From assembly GCA_001898335.1 (NCBI GenBank), contig MKTS01000001.1, forward strand, positions 62,001-126,000: a stretch of 64,000 nt of DNA. The letters run 5' to 3'. This stretch comes from Mucilaginibacter sp. 44-25. Its GTDB lineage: Bacteria > Bacteroidota > Bacteroidia > Sphingobacteriales > Sphingobacteriaceae. Below, piece by piece: positions 35,798-43,597 of this stretch. The notes under the pieces were generated by a model. It worked only from the letters and a program-made list of their open reading frames with translations, searched no databases and was not told where the DNA came from. How positions within the stretch are numbered: position 1 is the stretch's first letter; every line of letters starts with the position of its first letter. Both the position numbers and the translations under genes were made by a program.

Positions 35798-36907
35798 ATG
35801 AAAAGAAATATATTGGCCTGTATGGCTGCCGCTGCCCTGTTTTTAGCGGCTTGTAAAGACAGTAAAACGTTTAATATTAGCGGTACCATTGAGCACCCGG
35901 GAACAGTAAAATGGGTTTACCTGTTAAAAACAGATACTGCGGGTATGGGTGTGGTTGATTCTGTAGGTATTAATGATGGCAAATTCGAGATCAAATACAA
36001 TACACCGTACCAAAACCTGTATAAACTGCGGGTAGCGGGTACCGTATTTGACCTGGTGGTGCAAAACGGCGATAACATCAAGTTTAAAACAGATCTTTCA
36101 GATTCAAGCCATGCTTATGAAATATCAGGCTCAGAAGCTTCAGAAAAGATTCGCGACTTCAACAACCTGAGCAATATTTATGGCGCAAAGAACAGCAAAC
36201 TGGCTGATGAATACAGTAATAAAGCGGCTGCGCTGGGCAAGGAGTCAGACTCGCTGATTAACATTTACAGGCCTATTTTTCAAAAGAACATTGCCGATTA
36301 CAGCAACGAGGTACTCAAATTTGTGAATAACAACAAGAGTTCATTAGCGGGCTTTTATGCCGTGGCCTCGCTTGACAGGTACAAGTACGAGAAGGAAATG
36401 GTTAGCTATGCCGATGAGATAAAAGGCAAGTTTGCCGATAACCCTGCTGTACAAGCCTTTGTTAAACAAATGGAATCAATAAAGCCAATTTCTATTGGCC
36501 ATAAGGCGCCGGATCTTACCATAAAAAGTATTGATGGCAAGGATATTAAATTGAGTGATTACAAAGGTAAGTACGTGATGCTCGATTTTTGGGCCTCGTG
36601 GTGCGCACCCTGCCGCCAGGAAAACCCTAATGTAGTAAAGCAATACGGCAAATACCATGATAAGGGCTTTAACATACTGGGTATATCGCTTGATACCGAA
36701 AAGGCCGACTGGCAAAAAGCCATTAACGCCGATAAATTGACCTGGGCGCATGCCTCAGACCTGCAACGTTTCGAAGGCCCTACCGAGCGCTTGTATCATA
36801 TAGAGGCTATACCATCAAATTTTATTATTGATCCTCAAGGTGTTATAGTAGCCAAAAACATCACCGGTACCGATCTTGAAGATTTTTTAAAGCAAACCTT
36901 CAAATAA
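35798..36907 (+). CDS. TlpA-like thiol-disulfide lipoprotein with DUF4369-like N-terminus
   Basis: The 369-residue protein has a lipobox ending in Cys19 (Leu-Ala-Ala-Cys). Residues 25-110 form a beta-rich DUF4369-type domain, then a helical linker, and from about 230 a thioredoxin-like AhpC/TlpA domain with the redox pair Cys269-Ala-Pro-Cys272 and a cis-proline region near 345. It should sit in the periplasm as an oxidoreductase, possibly in cytochrome maturation or as a general thiol reductant. It starts 5 bases after gatB, a common Bacteroidota neighbour pattern I cannot explain by function. Confidence 0.92.
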   Translation: MKRNILACMAAAALFLAACKDSKTFNISGTIEHPGTVKWVYLLKTDTAGMGVVDSVGINDGKFEIKYNTPYQNLYKLRVAGTVFDLVVQNGDNIKFKTDLSDSSHAYEISGSEASEKIRDFNNLSNIYGAKNSKLADEYSNKAAALGKESDSLINIYRPIFQKNIADYSNEVLKFVNNNKSSLAGFYAVASLDRYKYEKEMVSYADEIKGKFADNPAVQAFVKQMESIKPISIGHKAPDLTIKSIDGKDIKLSDYKGKYVMLDFWASWCAPCRQENPNVVKQYGKYHDKGFNILGISLDTEKADWQKAINADKLTWAHASDLQRFEGPTERLYHIEAIPSNFIIDPQGVIVAKNITGTDLEDFLKQTFK

Positions 36908-37012
36908 TCTCAACACAAGATTAACAAATCGTTTCCATTAACAATTTGTTAACATTTGCTTAATTATATTGTACAATTAAGGTTATACTTTTATAGCAAA
37001 AATTAAATATAC

Positions 37013-37702
37013 ATGAGTAGTTCAAGCAAACAGAAGATCTTAATTGTTGACGATGAACCGGATATATTAGAATTAATTGAATATAACCTTAAAAAGGAAG
37101 GTTACCAGGTATACTCGGCCCGTAACGGACAAGAGGCAGTAGCTGAAGCGAAACGCACCCAGCCGGACCTTATTGTACTGGATATTATGATGCCTAAGAT
37201 GGATGGCATTGAAGCCTGCCGCATCATGCGTACCATGCCCGAGTTTAAGAATACCTTTATGGTGTTTTTAACCGCCCGCAGCGAGGAGTACTCGGAGATA
37301 GCTGGTTTTAACGTAGGCGCCGATGATTACATTGCCAAGCCTATAAAGCCCCGCGCGCTGGTAAGCCGTATAAACGCCATATTGCGCCGCAATGCCCCAC
37401 CTGAGGAAGTAACCGATAATAAACTGGAAATAGGCGACCTGGTGATAGACCGCGAAGCTTACCTGGTTTATAAAAAAGGCGAAAAGGTGGTATTGGCTAA
37501 AAAGGAATTTGAACTGCTTTACCTGCTGGCATCTAAACCCGGAAAAGTTTACACACGTGAGGTTATCCTAAAAAACATCTGGGAAGACTCCGTAGTGGTA
37601 ACCAACCGTACAATTGATGTACACGTACGCAAATTGCGCGAAAAACTTGGCGACGATTGCGTATCTACCGTAAAAGGTGTAGGCTACAAATTTGAAGCAT
37701 AA
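37013..37702 (+). CDS. OmpR/PhoB-type response regulator
   Basis: The 229-residue protein has a receiver domain (1-125) with acidic pair Asp13/Asp14, phosphorylation site Asp57, Thr87 and Lys109, and a winged-helix DNA-binding domain (about 132-229) ending in the usual Val-x-Gly-x-Gly-Tyr-x-Phe. It resembles Bacteroidota regulators such as RprY/PhoB. No sensor kinase gene is adjacent, so its partner is elsewhere. A hairpin terminator directly follows the stop. Upstream is an AT-rich promoter region of about 100 bases, where I see no clear -7 box. Confidence 0.95.
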   Translation: MSSSSKQKILIVDDEPDILELIEYNLKKEGYQVYSARNGQEAVAEAKRTQPDLIVLDIMMPKMDGIEACRIMRTMPEFKNTFMVFLTARSEEYSEIAGFNVGADDYIAKPIKPRALVSRINAILRRNAPPEEVTDNKLEIGDLVIDREAYLVYKKGEKVVLAKKEFELLYLLASKPGKVYTREVILKNIWEDSVVVTNRTIDVHVRKLREKLGDDCVSTVKGVGYKFEA

Positions 37703-37740
37703 ACAAAAATGCCCCGGCTAAAACCGGGGCATTTTTGTTT
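37701..37740 (+). terminator. Bidirectional terminator after the response regulator
   Basis: 17-base arms 37701-37717 and 37724-37740 enclose a 6-base loop, with GC-rich core and A/T ends; it starts within the stop codon and separates convergent genes. Confidence 0.95.
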
Positions 37741-37748
37741 AAGGCTTA

Positions 37749-38270
37749 TTAAGCTTTTGCAGCAACAGACTGTTTAGCGGCGGTAGCTTTTGCAGCCACG
37801 GCTTTTTTAGCGGTGGTAGCTTTAGCGGCTACGGTTTTTTTAGCGCTTGCTACTTCTTTTTTAGCTTTTTCAGTAACGGTTTTTGCTTTTGCTACTGCTT
37901 TTTCCTTGGTTTCAGTAGCGGCTTTCTTGGCTTTTGCGGTTGTCGTTTTAGCTTTTGCGGTTACCGACTTTGCTTTTTCGGCAGCTTTTTCTTTAATTTC
38001 GCCGGCTTCTTTTTTTGCTGCGGCCTTGGTTACGGCGGCTTTTTTAGCTATGGTGTTTTTGGTAGCGGTAGCTAAAGTTTTTGCCGGGGTTGATTTGCGG
38101 TTTGTGTTTTTTTCTTTCACAATTTTCGCTTTTATGTCTTCAACCTTTTCTTCGGCGGCTTCTTTTACATCCTCGGCCGTATCTTTTGTACCGTCCCAAA
38201 ACTCCTCAATGGTTTCTTTGATTTTCTCGAAAAAGCCTTTTTCTTCAGGCTGTGTTTTTGATGTGCTCAT
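37749..38270 (-). CDS. Histone H1-like Lys/Ala-rich protein
   Basis: The 173-residue protein has an acidic, amphipathic N-terminus (about 1-52, with repeated Glu, Asp and Lys, and Phe-Phe-Glu-Lys-Ile-Lys) and a long basic Lys-Ala-Thr tail (53-173) with many Ala-Lys-Ala, Lys-Ala-Ala and Thr-Ala-Lys units. The C-terminus ends in four imperfect repeats of Val-Ala-Ala-Lys-Ala. The tail is like eukaryotic histone H1 tails and the bacterial Hc1/HctB class, so DNA binding and nucleoid condensation is a plausible role. The acidic head may dimerise or block the tail. No aromatic core is present, and the tail will be disordered. Its DNA is repetitive, which could cause length variation. Confidence 0.85.
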   Translation of the reverse strand: MSTSKTQPEEKGFFEKIKETIEEFWDGTKDTAEDVKEAAEEKVEDIKAKIVKEKNTNRKSTPAKTLATATKNTIAKKAAVTKAAAKKEAGEIKEKAAEKAKSVTAKAKTTTAKAKKAATETKEKAVAKAKTVTEKAKKEVASAKKTVAAKATTAKKAVAAKATAAKQSVAAKA

Positions 38271-38386
38271 AATGTTATTCTTTTAGGGTGATAGATGCCT
38301 GATTAACATAGGTGTATAAATTTTGTTTTGTTACACAACAGCAGGTGTTAAGGTAACTGCCCTAAACAGATTGCCGCATAAAAGCG

Positions 38387-38394
38387 TACATTTG
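38387..38394 (+). promoter_or_regulatory. TACATTTG -7 box abutting the pseudouridine synthase start
   Basis: The box ends five bases before the ATG at 38400 and predicts a leaderless message. A TTG occurs at 38371-38373, but the 13-base spacing is shorter than usual. Confidence 0.45.
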
Positions 38395-38399
38395 CGGCA

Positions 38400-39119
38400 A
38401 TGAAGTTTCCAAAATTTACAGACCTTATTTTATTTGAGGATAATGATGTGATCGTGGTGAATAAGCCACCTTTTATCGCGTCGCTTGATGAGCGTGAGGG
38501 CGGCGAGATTAACATGCTGCGGCTGGCAAAACAATATATAGATGACGCGCAGATATGCCACCGTTTAGACAAGGAAACATCCGGGGCGCTGATCATCGCT
38601 AAAAACCCGGAAGCATACCGTGCCGTTTCTATGCAGTTTGAGCGCCGTAAGGTAAAAAAGGTTTACCATGCGGTAATAGATGGTACCCATGTATTTGATG
38701 ACCTGAAGGTAGATCTTCCGATATTAAACGTAGGCAAAAGTAGTGTTACCATTAGCAGGCAGGAAGGTAAACCCGCCGAAACCTGGTTTAAATCATTACA
38801 ATATTTTAAGCATTATACCCTGGTAGAATGCCGGCCTGTAACCGGCCGCATGCACCAGATACGTATACACCTGGCTACACAGCGGGCATCTATAGCGGGC
38901 GATGAAATGTACAAAGGTCAGCCCGTATATTTATCTAAATTAAAGCGAAAGTATACCCTGGGCAAGGATCAGGAGGAGCAACCCATTATGAAACGTTTCG
39001 CGCTCCATGCTTATGAGGTAAGTTTTAAACTGCCTTCGGGAGAGGATGTGTGTATACATGCGCCCTATCCAAAAGATTTTGAAACGCTTTTAAAACTGCT
39101 GAATAAATTTGATAGTTAA
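38400..39119 (+). CDS. RluA-family pseudouridine synthase
   Basis: The 239-residue enzyme has the catalytic motif His-Arg-Leu-Asp-Lys-Glu-Thr-Ser-Gly (Asp near residue 60) and the family's closing Arg-x-His-Gln-Ile-Arg-x-His (about 158-165). It lacks an N-terminal S4 domain, so it resembles the shorter RluA/TruC branch that modifies uridines in rRNA or tRNA. Start ATG 38400 is supported by the leaderless promoter box. It is convergent with the small lipoprotein gene at 39153-39371, from which a terminator separates it. Confidence 0.93.
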   Translation: MKFPKFTDLILFEDNDVIVVNKPPFIASLDEREGGEINMLRLAKQYIDDAQICHRLDKETSGALIIAKNPEAYRAVSMQFERRKVKKVYHAVIDGTHVFDDLKVDLPILNVGKSSVTISRQEGKPAETWFKSLQYFKHYTLVECRPVTGRMHQIRIHLATQRASIAGDEMYKGQPVYLSKLKRKYTLGKDQEEQPIMKRFALHAYEVSFKLPSGEDVCIHAPYPKDFETLLKLLNKFDS

Positions 39120-39154
39120 AAAAATAAGCCCTGCAATGGCAGAGCTTATTTTTT
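39119..39154 (+). terminator. Bidirectional terminator after the pseudouridine synthase
   Basis: Outer arms AAAAAATAAGC (39119-39129) and GCTTATTTTTT (39144-39154) and inner arms CTGC/GCAG with a single mismatch form a 15-pair stem around a 4-base loop. It overlaps the last bases of both convergent genes. Confidence 0.9.
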
Positions 39155-39371
39155 AGTGAGTCAGATCCGGTGGAGTAGTGTCTCTTTGCGCACTCGATCT
39201 GTAAAGATCCGGAGGGGTTGTATCCCTTTTAAGTCTGCGGAAATCCGGAGGGGTTGTATCCTTTTTAGCTTTCATAATACCGTTTAAATTTTTAGGGGCG
39301 GTATTTTCTTTCTGGCACGAATACAAACCAACCGCAAGAACTGCAATGATCAGATAAATAATTTTTTTCAT
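39153..39371 (-). CDS. Small lipoprotein with repeated Asp-Thr-Thr-Pro-Pro-Asp motif
   Basis: The 72-residue product has a lipid-attachment signal (lipobox Leu-Tyr-Ser-Cys, Cys19). The mature part of about 54 residues contains three copies of (Arg/Lys)-Asp-Thr-Thr-Pro-Pro-Asp, at about 37-43, 49-55 and 63-69. The DNA repeats are 19 bases identical at 39207-39225 and 39243-39261, with a diverged third copy at 39165-39183. I know no family for it. It would sit as a short flexible tail on a membrane. Proline-rich acidic repeats could bind a partner or cations. It is convergent with the pseudouridine synthase gene. Confidence 0.75.
   Translation of the reverse strand: MKKIIYLIIAVLAVGLYSCQKENTAPKNLNGIMKAKKDTTPPDFRRLKRDTTPPDLYRSSAQRDTTPPDLTH
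39165..39261 (-). repeat. Short direct repeats in the lipoprotein gene
   Basis: The unit ATCCGGAGGGGTTGTATCC occurs perfectly at 39207-39225 and 39243-39261 (36-base period) and in a changed form at 39165-39183 (42-base period). Each encodes part of the Asp-Thr-Thr-Pro-Pro-Asp motif. Confidence 0.9.
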
Positions 39372-39508
39372 TTTTCTTTGGGTTGTGTTATTACTGCAAA
39401 AATATTAATATTTATTCTTATTACGAATAAAGTTTTTTTAAGTTATGTTTAACCATACTAAAATTTGTTTTTTAAAAGGTCAACTGTAACTTTATAAAAA
39501 AATAGTGA

Positions 39509-41017
39509 ATGTTAAAAAAGCTATTTCCCTTATTAACTATTTGCCTTTGCCTATTTGCCATATTAACTGCCTGTTACGGGCAAAATGCTATGGCGTTGCC
39601 CCGTATACCACCTGTAAACAAGGAGGCCTTTAACAGTATACTTAAAGAAAATGACGTTTTTCTGCGCCAGAAAAAACTGATCGCGTACATTAAGGGTTAT
39701 GTACAAATTTTCCCTGGTGATAAATTAACCGCGCTGTAGGATACCTTAAACCAACTGTTTGATAAAAATAATATCCCTGAAAAGGAAGAGTTTTCTTATT
39801 TCCTGAAAGCTGTTTGCTTTAGTAAGCAACGTAATTACCGGCAGGCTGAGGCATATATGAGCCGCGCCGTTCAAATTGCCGCTAAAAGTAACCAGGATTA
39901 CCTGTCATTTCAGTTTTTGAGCCACCTTGGTTTTATACAAACCGATGTGGGCGATTATATTGATGCGATATACAATTACCGGTTAGCGACAGTGAAGGTG
40001 CGGAAACTAAGAAGCTCATTTAAAGATGACAGGAGGGAAGCCTCGCTCAATATAAATATATCTGATCTTTTTTATAAATCAGGCTTGTATGCCGAGTCGC
40101 TTAATTATCTGAATAAGGCCTGGGCTTTACTTGATGGCGATACAGCAAGTAAACACCTGCTCTCCAGCGTGATATTTTATAACATTTCTGAAAATTATTT
40201 CAGGATGAACAAGCTTGATTCGCTTATTGCCTATCATGCCAGGCTAAATAGCCCCGAAAATAAAAATTATAAACTGTATACTTACCGTAAACGCACGGAG
40301 TACTATATATCCTTATTGGAACATAAATACAGCCTGGCTATAGGCCAGATCAATGCGCTAAAAACGAGTAAAGAGTATGCGCCAAGCGATCTGGAAGACC
40401 AGCACCTGGCCGACGCCTATTTTGCCAACAACCAGCTCGATTCTGCCGAGCATATTGTTAACCGTTTGCTTCTCGCCAATAAAGACGCTAACCATCCGGA
40501 AATAAAGCAGCATTTATATGAGTTGCTGGGCCAAATAGCCGAGAAAAGGGATGGGGAAAACTTCGCGGCACTTAATTTTAAGAAAGCCCTTGCAGAGGCA
40601 CGGCAGTATAACGCCAAGCTTACGCAGGTCGGTATCATTTCCTCTCAAATCAAGCTCGACGAAACAGAGAGTTCATACATCAAACGGGCGGAGATCTATG
40701 AACGGGAGCGCATTTGGCTCATATTTATAGTAGTAATAGCCGCGTTGGTAATTGTTGCCATAGCGCTGATCTACCGGAACGTGAAACAAAAACGGCATTA
40801 TGAAATGCTGCTGTTTGCAGCCAAGAAAGAAGAGCTGGCGTTTATCAATTCGCATGAGGTGCGTAAACATCTTACCAATATCCTGGGGATAATTGACATC
40901 CTGAAGAACAGCAATAACAAGCCCGAGGAATACGAGCAGGTTGAACCTTACCTGCAGGAGTCGGCCGCTAAACTGGATGAAGCGATCAGGAATATCTCCG
41001 AAAAACTTAACGATTAA
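39509..41017 (+). pseudogene. TPR sensor-like protein interrupted by one in-frame TAG
   Basis: One frame runs from ATG 39509 to the stop at 41015-41017, broken only by TAG at 39737-39739 (codon 77). The 39 codons after it, up to Met at 39857, are fully open and protein-like, giving 502 codons in total. The N-terminus has a lipoprotein-like signal (Leu-Thr-Ala-Cys). A TPR-like helical region follows, then a transmembrane helix (about 410-430), and a C-terminal segment Ser-His-Glu-Val-Arg-Lys-His-Leu with Asn-Ile-Leu-Gly, like the phospho-acceptor helix of histidine kinases, but no ATPase domain. TAG is used as an ordinary stop elsewhere here (tonB, DUF1080 gene). A C-to-T change of CAG would explain it; a sequencing error cannot be excluded. 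The 386-residue fragment from 39857 could still be made but would lack the signal peptide. Confidence 0.85.
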
Positions 41018-41455
41018 TTAGTTTTTAACGATCAGCGAGTTCTCGCGTTCAATAATATCGGCAATGCTGGTTTCCGAAAGTATTTTCAGCGTAGCATCTC
41101 TTACATCAATAAAAACATCACGTATACCGCAGGTATGCTCCTGGTGGCATTCGTCGCATTTGTGGTAAAAGTTTAAGCTGGCGCAGGGTACCATGGCTAT
41201 AGGCCCGTCGGTAATACGCATAATACTAACCAGGAAGATCTCTTTAGGGTCTTTGTTAAGGCTGTATCCGCCACCCGCGCCTTTTTTGCTGTATAAATAA
41301 CCCGCGTTACGCAGGTCAAGCAGTATCTGCTCCAGAAACTTTTTAGGTATGCGTTCCATTTCAGCTATCTTGGATATCTGCATGGGTGGTTTATCCATGT
41401 TCTTGCCCATTACTACAAGGGCTTTTATGGCGTATTTGGTTTTTTTGGATAGCAT
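41018..41455 (-). CDS. Rrf2-family regulator with four cysteines
   Basis: The 145-residue protein has an Rrf2 winged helix-turn-helix (about 1-85; Lys-Tyr-Ala-Ile-Lys-Ala-Leu, Ile-Pro-Lys-Lys-Phe-Leu-Glu-Gln-Ile-Leu, and a Gly-Ala-Gly-Gly-Gly-Tyr wing). Cysteines at 91, 100, 103 and 109 in the loop where IscR and NsrR bind an iron-sulfur cluster suggest redox, iron or nitric-oxide sensing; the spacing differs from those of IscR and the fourth Cys is extra. The stop codon directly abuts the stop of the convergent TPR gene, without a spacer. The next gene on the same strand is upstream: a SelW-like protein. Confidence 0.93.
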   Translation of the reverse strand: MLSKKTKYAIKALVVMGKNMDKPPMQISKIAEMERIPKKFLEQILLDLRNAGYLYSKKGAGGGYSLNKDPKEIFLVSIMRITDGPIAMVPCASLNFYHKCDECHQEHTCGIRDVFIDVRDATLKILSETSIADIIERENSLIVKN

Positions 41456-41471
41456 TTATAAATATAAGGCA

Positions 41472-41479
41472 CAAATTTA
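41472..41479 (-). promoter_or_regulatory. -7 box upstream of the Rrf2 gene
   Basis: TAAATTTG on the minus strand, 16 bases above the ATG at 41455, fits TAnnTTTG. No TTG at standard spacing. Confidence 0.45.
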
Positions 41480-41522
41480 AACAAACAAAGTTGTTAAGCA
41501 TAATATGCAGACATAGTAATTA

Positions 41523-41804
41523 TCAGGCTTTGTGGTCGCTGTGGCCAAGGTTTTTTTCTGGGGCTATCACATCTCTTACTAACTGCTTCAGCTCCTTGAT
41601 TTCAGGAAACCGGCCCTGTAGCTTACGGTCGAAAATTATATCGTCATTTATTCTAATGGCATATCTGCCTGCTGTGTCGCTTGGCTGCAGCGTTACGCCA
41701 TACAGGTTATCGGTAAAGGTAGATAGCAGTTCCTGCGCCATGTAGGCCGCTCGCAGCATCCAGTTACACTTGGGGCAATACTCTATAGTGATGGTTGGTT
41801 TCAT
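41523..41804 (-). CDS. SelT/SelW/SelH-like thioredoxin-fold protein
   Basis: The 93-residue protein begins Ile-Thr-Ile-Glu-Tyr-Cys-Pro-Lys-Cys-Asn-Trp, a Cys10-x2-Cys13 motif at the end of the first strand, as in the Rdx (SelW) family. It is a cysteine homologue: no selenocysteine is needed. A short Ile-Asn-Asp-Asp hairpin follows, then a Lys-Arg helix ending with Pro-Glu-Ile-Lys-Glu-Leu-Lys. Such proteins are thought to act in redox control. It lies 67 bases upstream of the Rrf2 gene on the same strand; whether it is co-regulated is unknown. Confidence 0.9.
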   Translation of the reverse strand: MKPTITIEYCPKCNWMLRAAYMAQELLSTFTDNLYGVTLQPSDTAGRYAIRINDDIIFDRKLQGRFPEIKELKQLVRDVIAPEKNLGHSDHKA

Positions 41805-41905
41805 TTGTCAAAATATCTAATGTGTCGAAAAGACATAATAAACTTTGAGCGTGAATATATTTTATTTACTTTCATAAGTTCAACAACCAATTATAACCAT
41901 AAACC

Positions 41906-43537
41906 ATGAAAAAACTAACAAGCTACCTGGCGCTGCAATGTGTCTGTATCAGCTTATTTGCACAAATGCAGGTAAAAACCGTAAACGGTACGGTAGAGGG
42001 GGTGCAGGAAAAGTCGGGTGTAACCAGTTTTAAAGGAGTGCCATTTGCACAGCCTCCTATTGGAGAGCTGCGCTGGAAAGAACCGCAACCCGTTAACAAC
42101 TGGACCGGTGTGCGCAAATGCGACGCGTTCGCGTACAACGGTATGCAGAAAAAAGTATTTGGCGACATGGGTTTCCGGTCGGCCGGTATGAGCGAAGACT
42201 GCCTGTACCTGAATGTTTGGGTGCCCGCAGGCAAACCTAAAGCCAAGCTGCCTGTACTGGTTTACTTTTATGGTGGTGGCTTTGTGGCCGGCGATGGTTC
42301 TGAGGCACGCTATGATGGCGAAAGCATGGCTAAGCGGGGTATCATCGCGCTTACGGTAAATTATCGCTTAGGTGTTTTTGGCTTTATGGCGCATCCGGAG
42401 CTTACAAAAGAATCAGTACATCATGCTTCGGGCAATTATGGTCTGCTTGACCAAAATGCCGCGCTTCGCTGGGTACAAGAAAATATTGCTGCTTTTGGCG
42501 GCGACCCTAAAAAGGTTACCATTGCAGGTGAATCTGCTGGCTCTATATCTGTTTCGGCACAAATGGTGTCACCGCTTTCAAAAGATCTTATTAATGGGGC
42601 CATAGGAGAGAGCGGGGCCATGATAGCGCCTACGCTGCCCGCTGTTCCGTTGGTTGAAGCAGAAGCCAACGGCATGAAATTTATGCAACAGACCGGCGCC
42701 AAAACATTAGCCGAATTGCGGGCCATACCTGCTAACGAGTTATTGGAAATGGCATCTAAACAGGGTACGCCACCTGTATCATCAGCCACGCTTGACGGGT
42801 ACTTCCTAACCAAAACCCCGCTGCAAACTTTTATGGCCGGCGAACAGGCAAAAGTCCCATTGCTTGTTGGATGGAATTCTGCGGAAATACCTTACCAGGC
42901 TTTAATGTGGGGGGAGGCACCCACCCCGGAAAATTACGCTAAAAAAGTAAAGGGACTTTATGGCGATAAAGCTGATGAAGTACTAAAGCTTTACCCGGGT
43001 AATAACCAGGAGGAAGTAATTAAATCGGCGACAGAACTGGCGAGCGACCGTTTCATATCATACAGTACCTGGAAATGGAGCGATGTGCAGGCCACTAAAA
43101 GCAATAAGTCGGTTTATCGTTACCAGTTCTCTAAACCCCGCCCGCCAATGACCGCGGCTATGGGCAACGCGAAAGCCGGCCTTGCCGGAGGGGTGATAAA
43201 AGATGATGGCAAAAAGCCCGAAGCACCCAAACAGCCAGCGCCATACGCTGGTGCGGCGCATGCCTCAGAAATTGAATATGCCATGGGGAATTTAGCTACC
43301 AATACCACCTATGCCTGGACGCTTGAAGATTACAAGGTATCTGAAACGATGGAAACCTACTTTGCTAATTTTATTAAAACAGGCAACCCTAACGGTGGCG
43401 CTTTGCCCAAATGGTTACCGGTTATTCCCGGTAAACCGGCTAATTATATAGATATTGACGTGCAAACCAAGCCACGTGTTGAGAGCAGCCAGTTACGAGG
43501 CAGGTACCTCTTTTTGGATAAGGAATACAATAAGTAA
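41906..43537 (+). CDS. Secreted type B carboxylesterase
   Basis: The 543-residue enzyme of the alpha/beta-hydrolase fold has a signal peptide (1-19) and the type B carboxylesterase signatures: Ser-Glu-Asp-Cys-Leu-Tyr-Leu-Asn-Val-Trp near 95-104 and the nucleophile Ser210 in Gly-Glu-Ser-Ala-Gly. The catalytic His is probably His452 in His-Ala-Ser-Glu. The acid residue I cannot place with confidence. An Ala/Pro-rich loop is found near 425-450. It should hydrolyse carboxylic esters in the periplasm; the substrate is unknown. A terminator follows. Confidence 0.94.
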   Translation: MKKLTSYLALQCVCISLFAQMQVKTVNGTVEGVQEKSGVTSFKGVPFAQPPIGELRWKEPQPVNNWTGVRKCDAFAYNGMQKKVFGDMGFRSAGMSEDCLYLNVWVPAGKPKAKLPVLVYFYGGGFVAGDGSEARYDGESMAKRGIIALTVNYRLGVFGFMAHPELTKESVHHASGNYGLLDQNAALRWVQENIAAFGGDPKKVTIAGESAGSISVSAQMVSPLSKDLINGAIGESGAMIAPTLPAVPLVEAEANGMKFMQQTGAKTLAELRAIPANELLEMASKQGTPPVSSATLDGYFLTKTPLQTFMAGEQAKVPLLVGWNSAEIPYQALMWGEAPTPENYAKKVKGLYGDKADEVLKLYPGNNQEEVIKSATELASDRFISYSTWKWSDVQATKSNKSVYRYQFSKPRPPMTAAMGNAKAGLAGGVIKDDGKKPEAPKQPAPYAGAAHASEIEYAMGNLATNTTYAWTLEDYKVSETMETYFANFIKTGNPNGGALPKWLPVIPGKPANYIDIDVQTKPRVESSQLRGRYLFLDKEYNK

Positions 43538-43541
43538 GTTA

Positions 43542-43578
43542 AACAAGAAAGCCGCTTTATGTAAGCGGCTTTCTTGTT
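43542..43578 (+). terminator. Bidirectional terminator between esterase and lpdA
   Basis: 16-base arms (43542-43557 and 43563-43578) enclose a 5-base loop, in the space between convergent genes. Confidence 0.95.
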
Positions 43579-43597
43579 ATATGTAATTAAGTTTGTA

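Noticed and set aside
37813..38286. Plus-strand frame of 157 codons rich in Phe, Ala and Val
   Set aside because: It mirrors the Lys/Ala-rich coding repeat on the other strand; the hydrophobic composition follows from the complement of AAR and GCN codons.
39509..41017. Reading the in-frame TAG as pyrrolysine or suppressed codon
   Set aside because: Several other genes here end in TAG in normal positions and no pyrrolysine machinery is visible; a nonsense change is simpler.
41523..41804. Selenoprotein reading of the SelW-like gene
   Set aside because: The active pair is Cys-Pro-Lys-Cys with no in-frame TGA, so no selenocysteine is needed.
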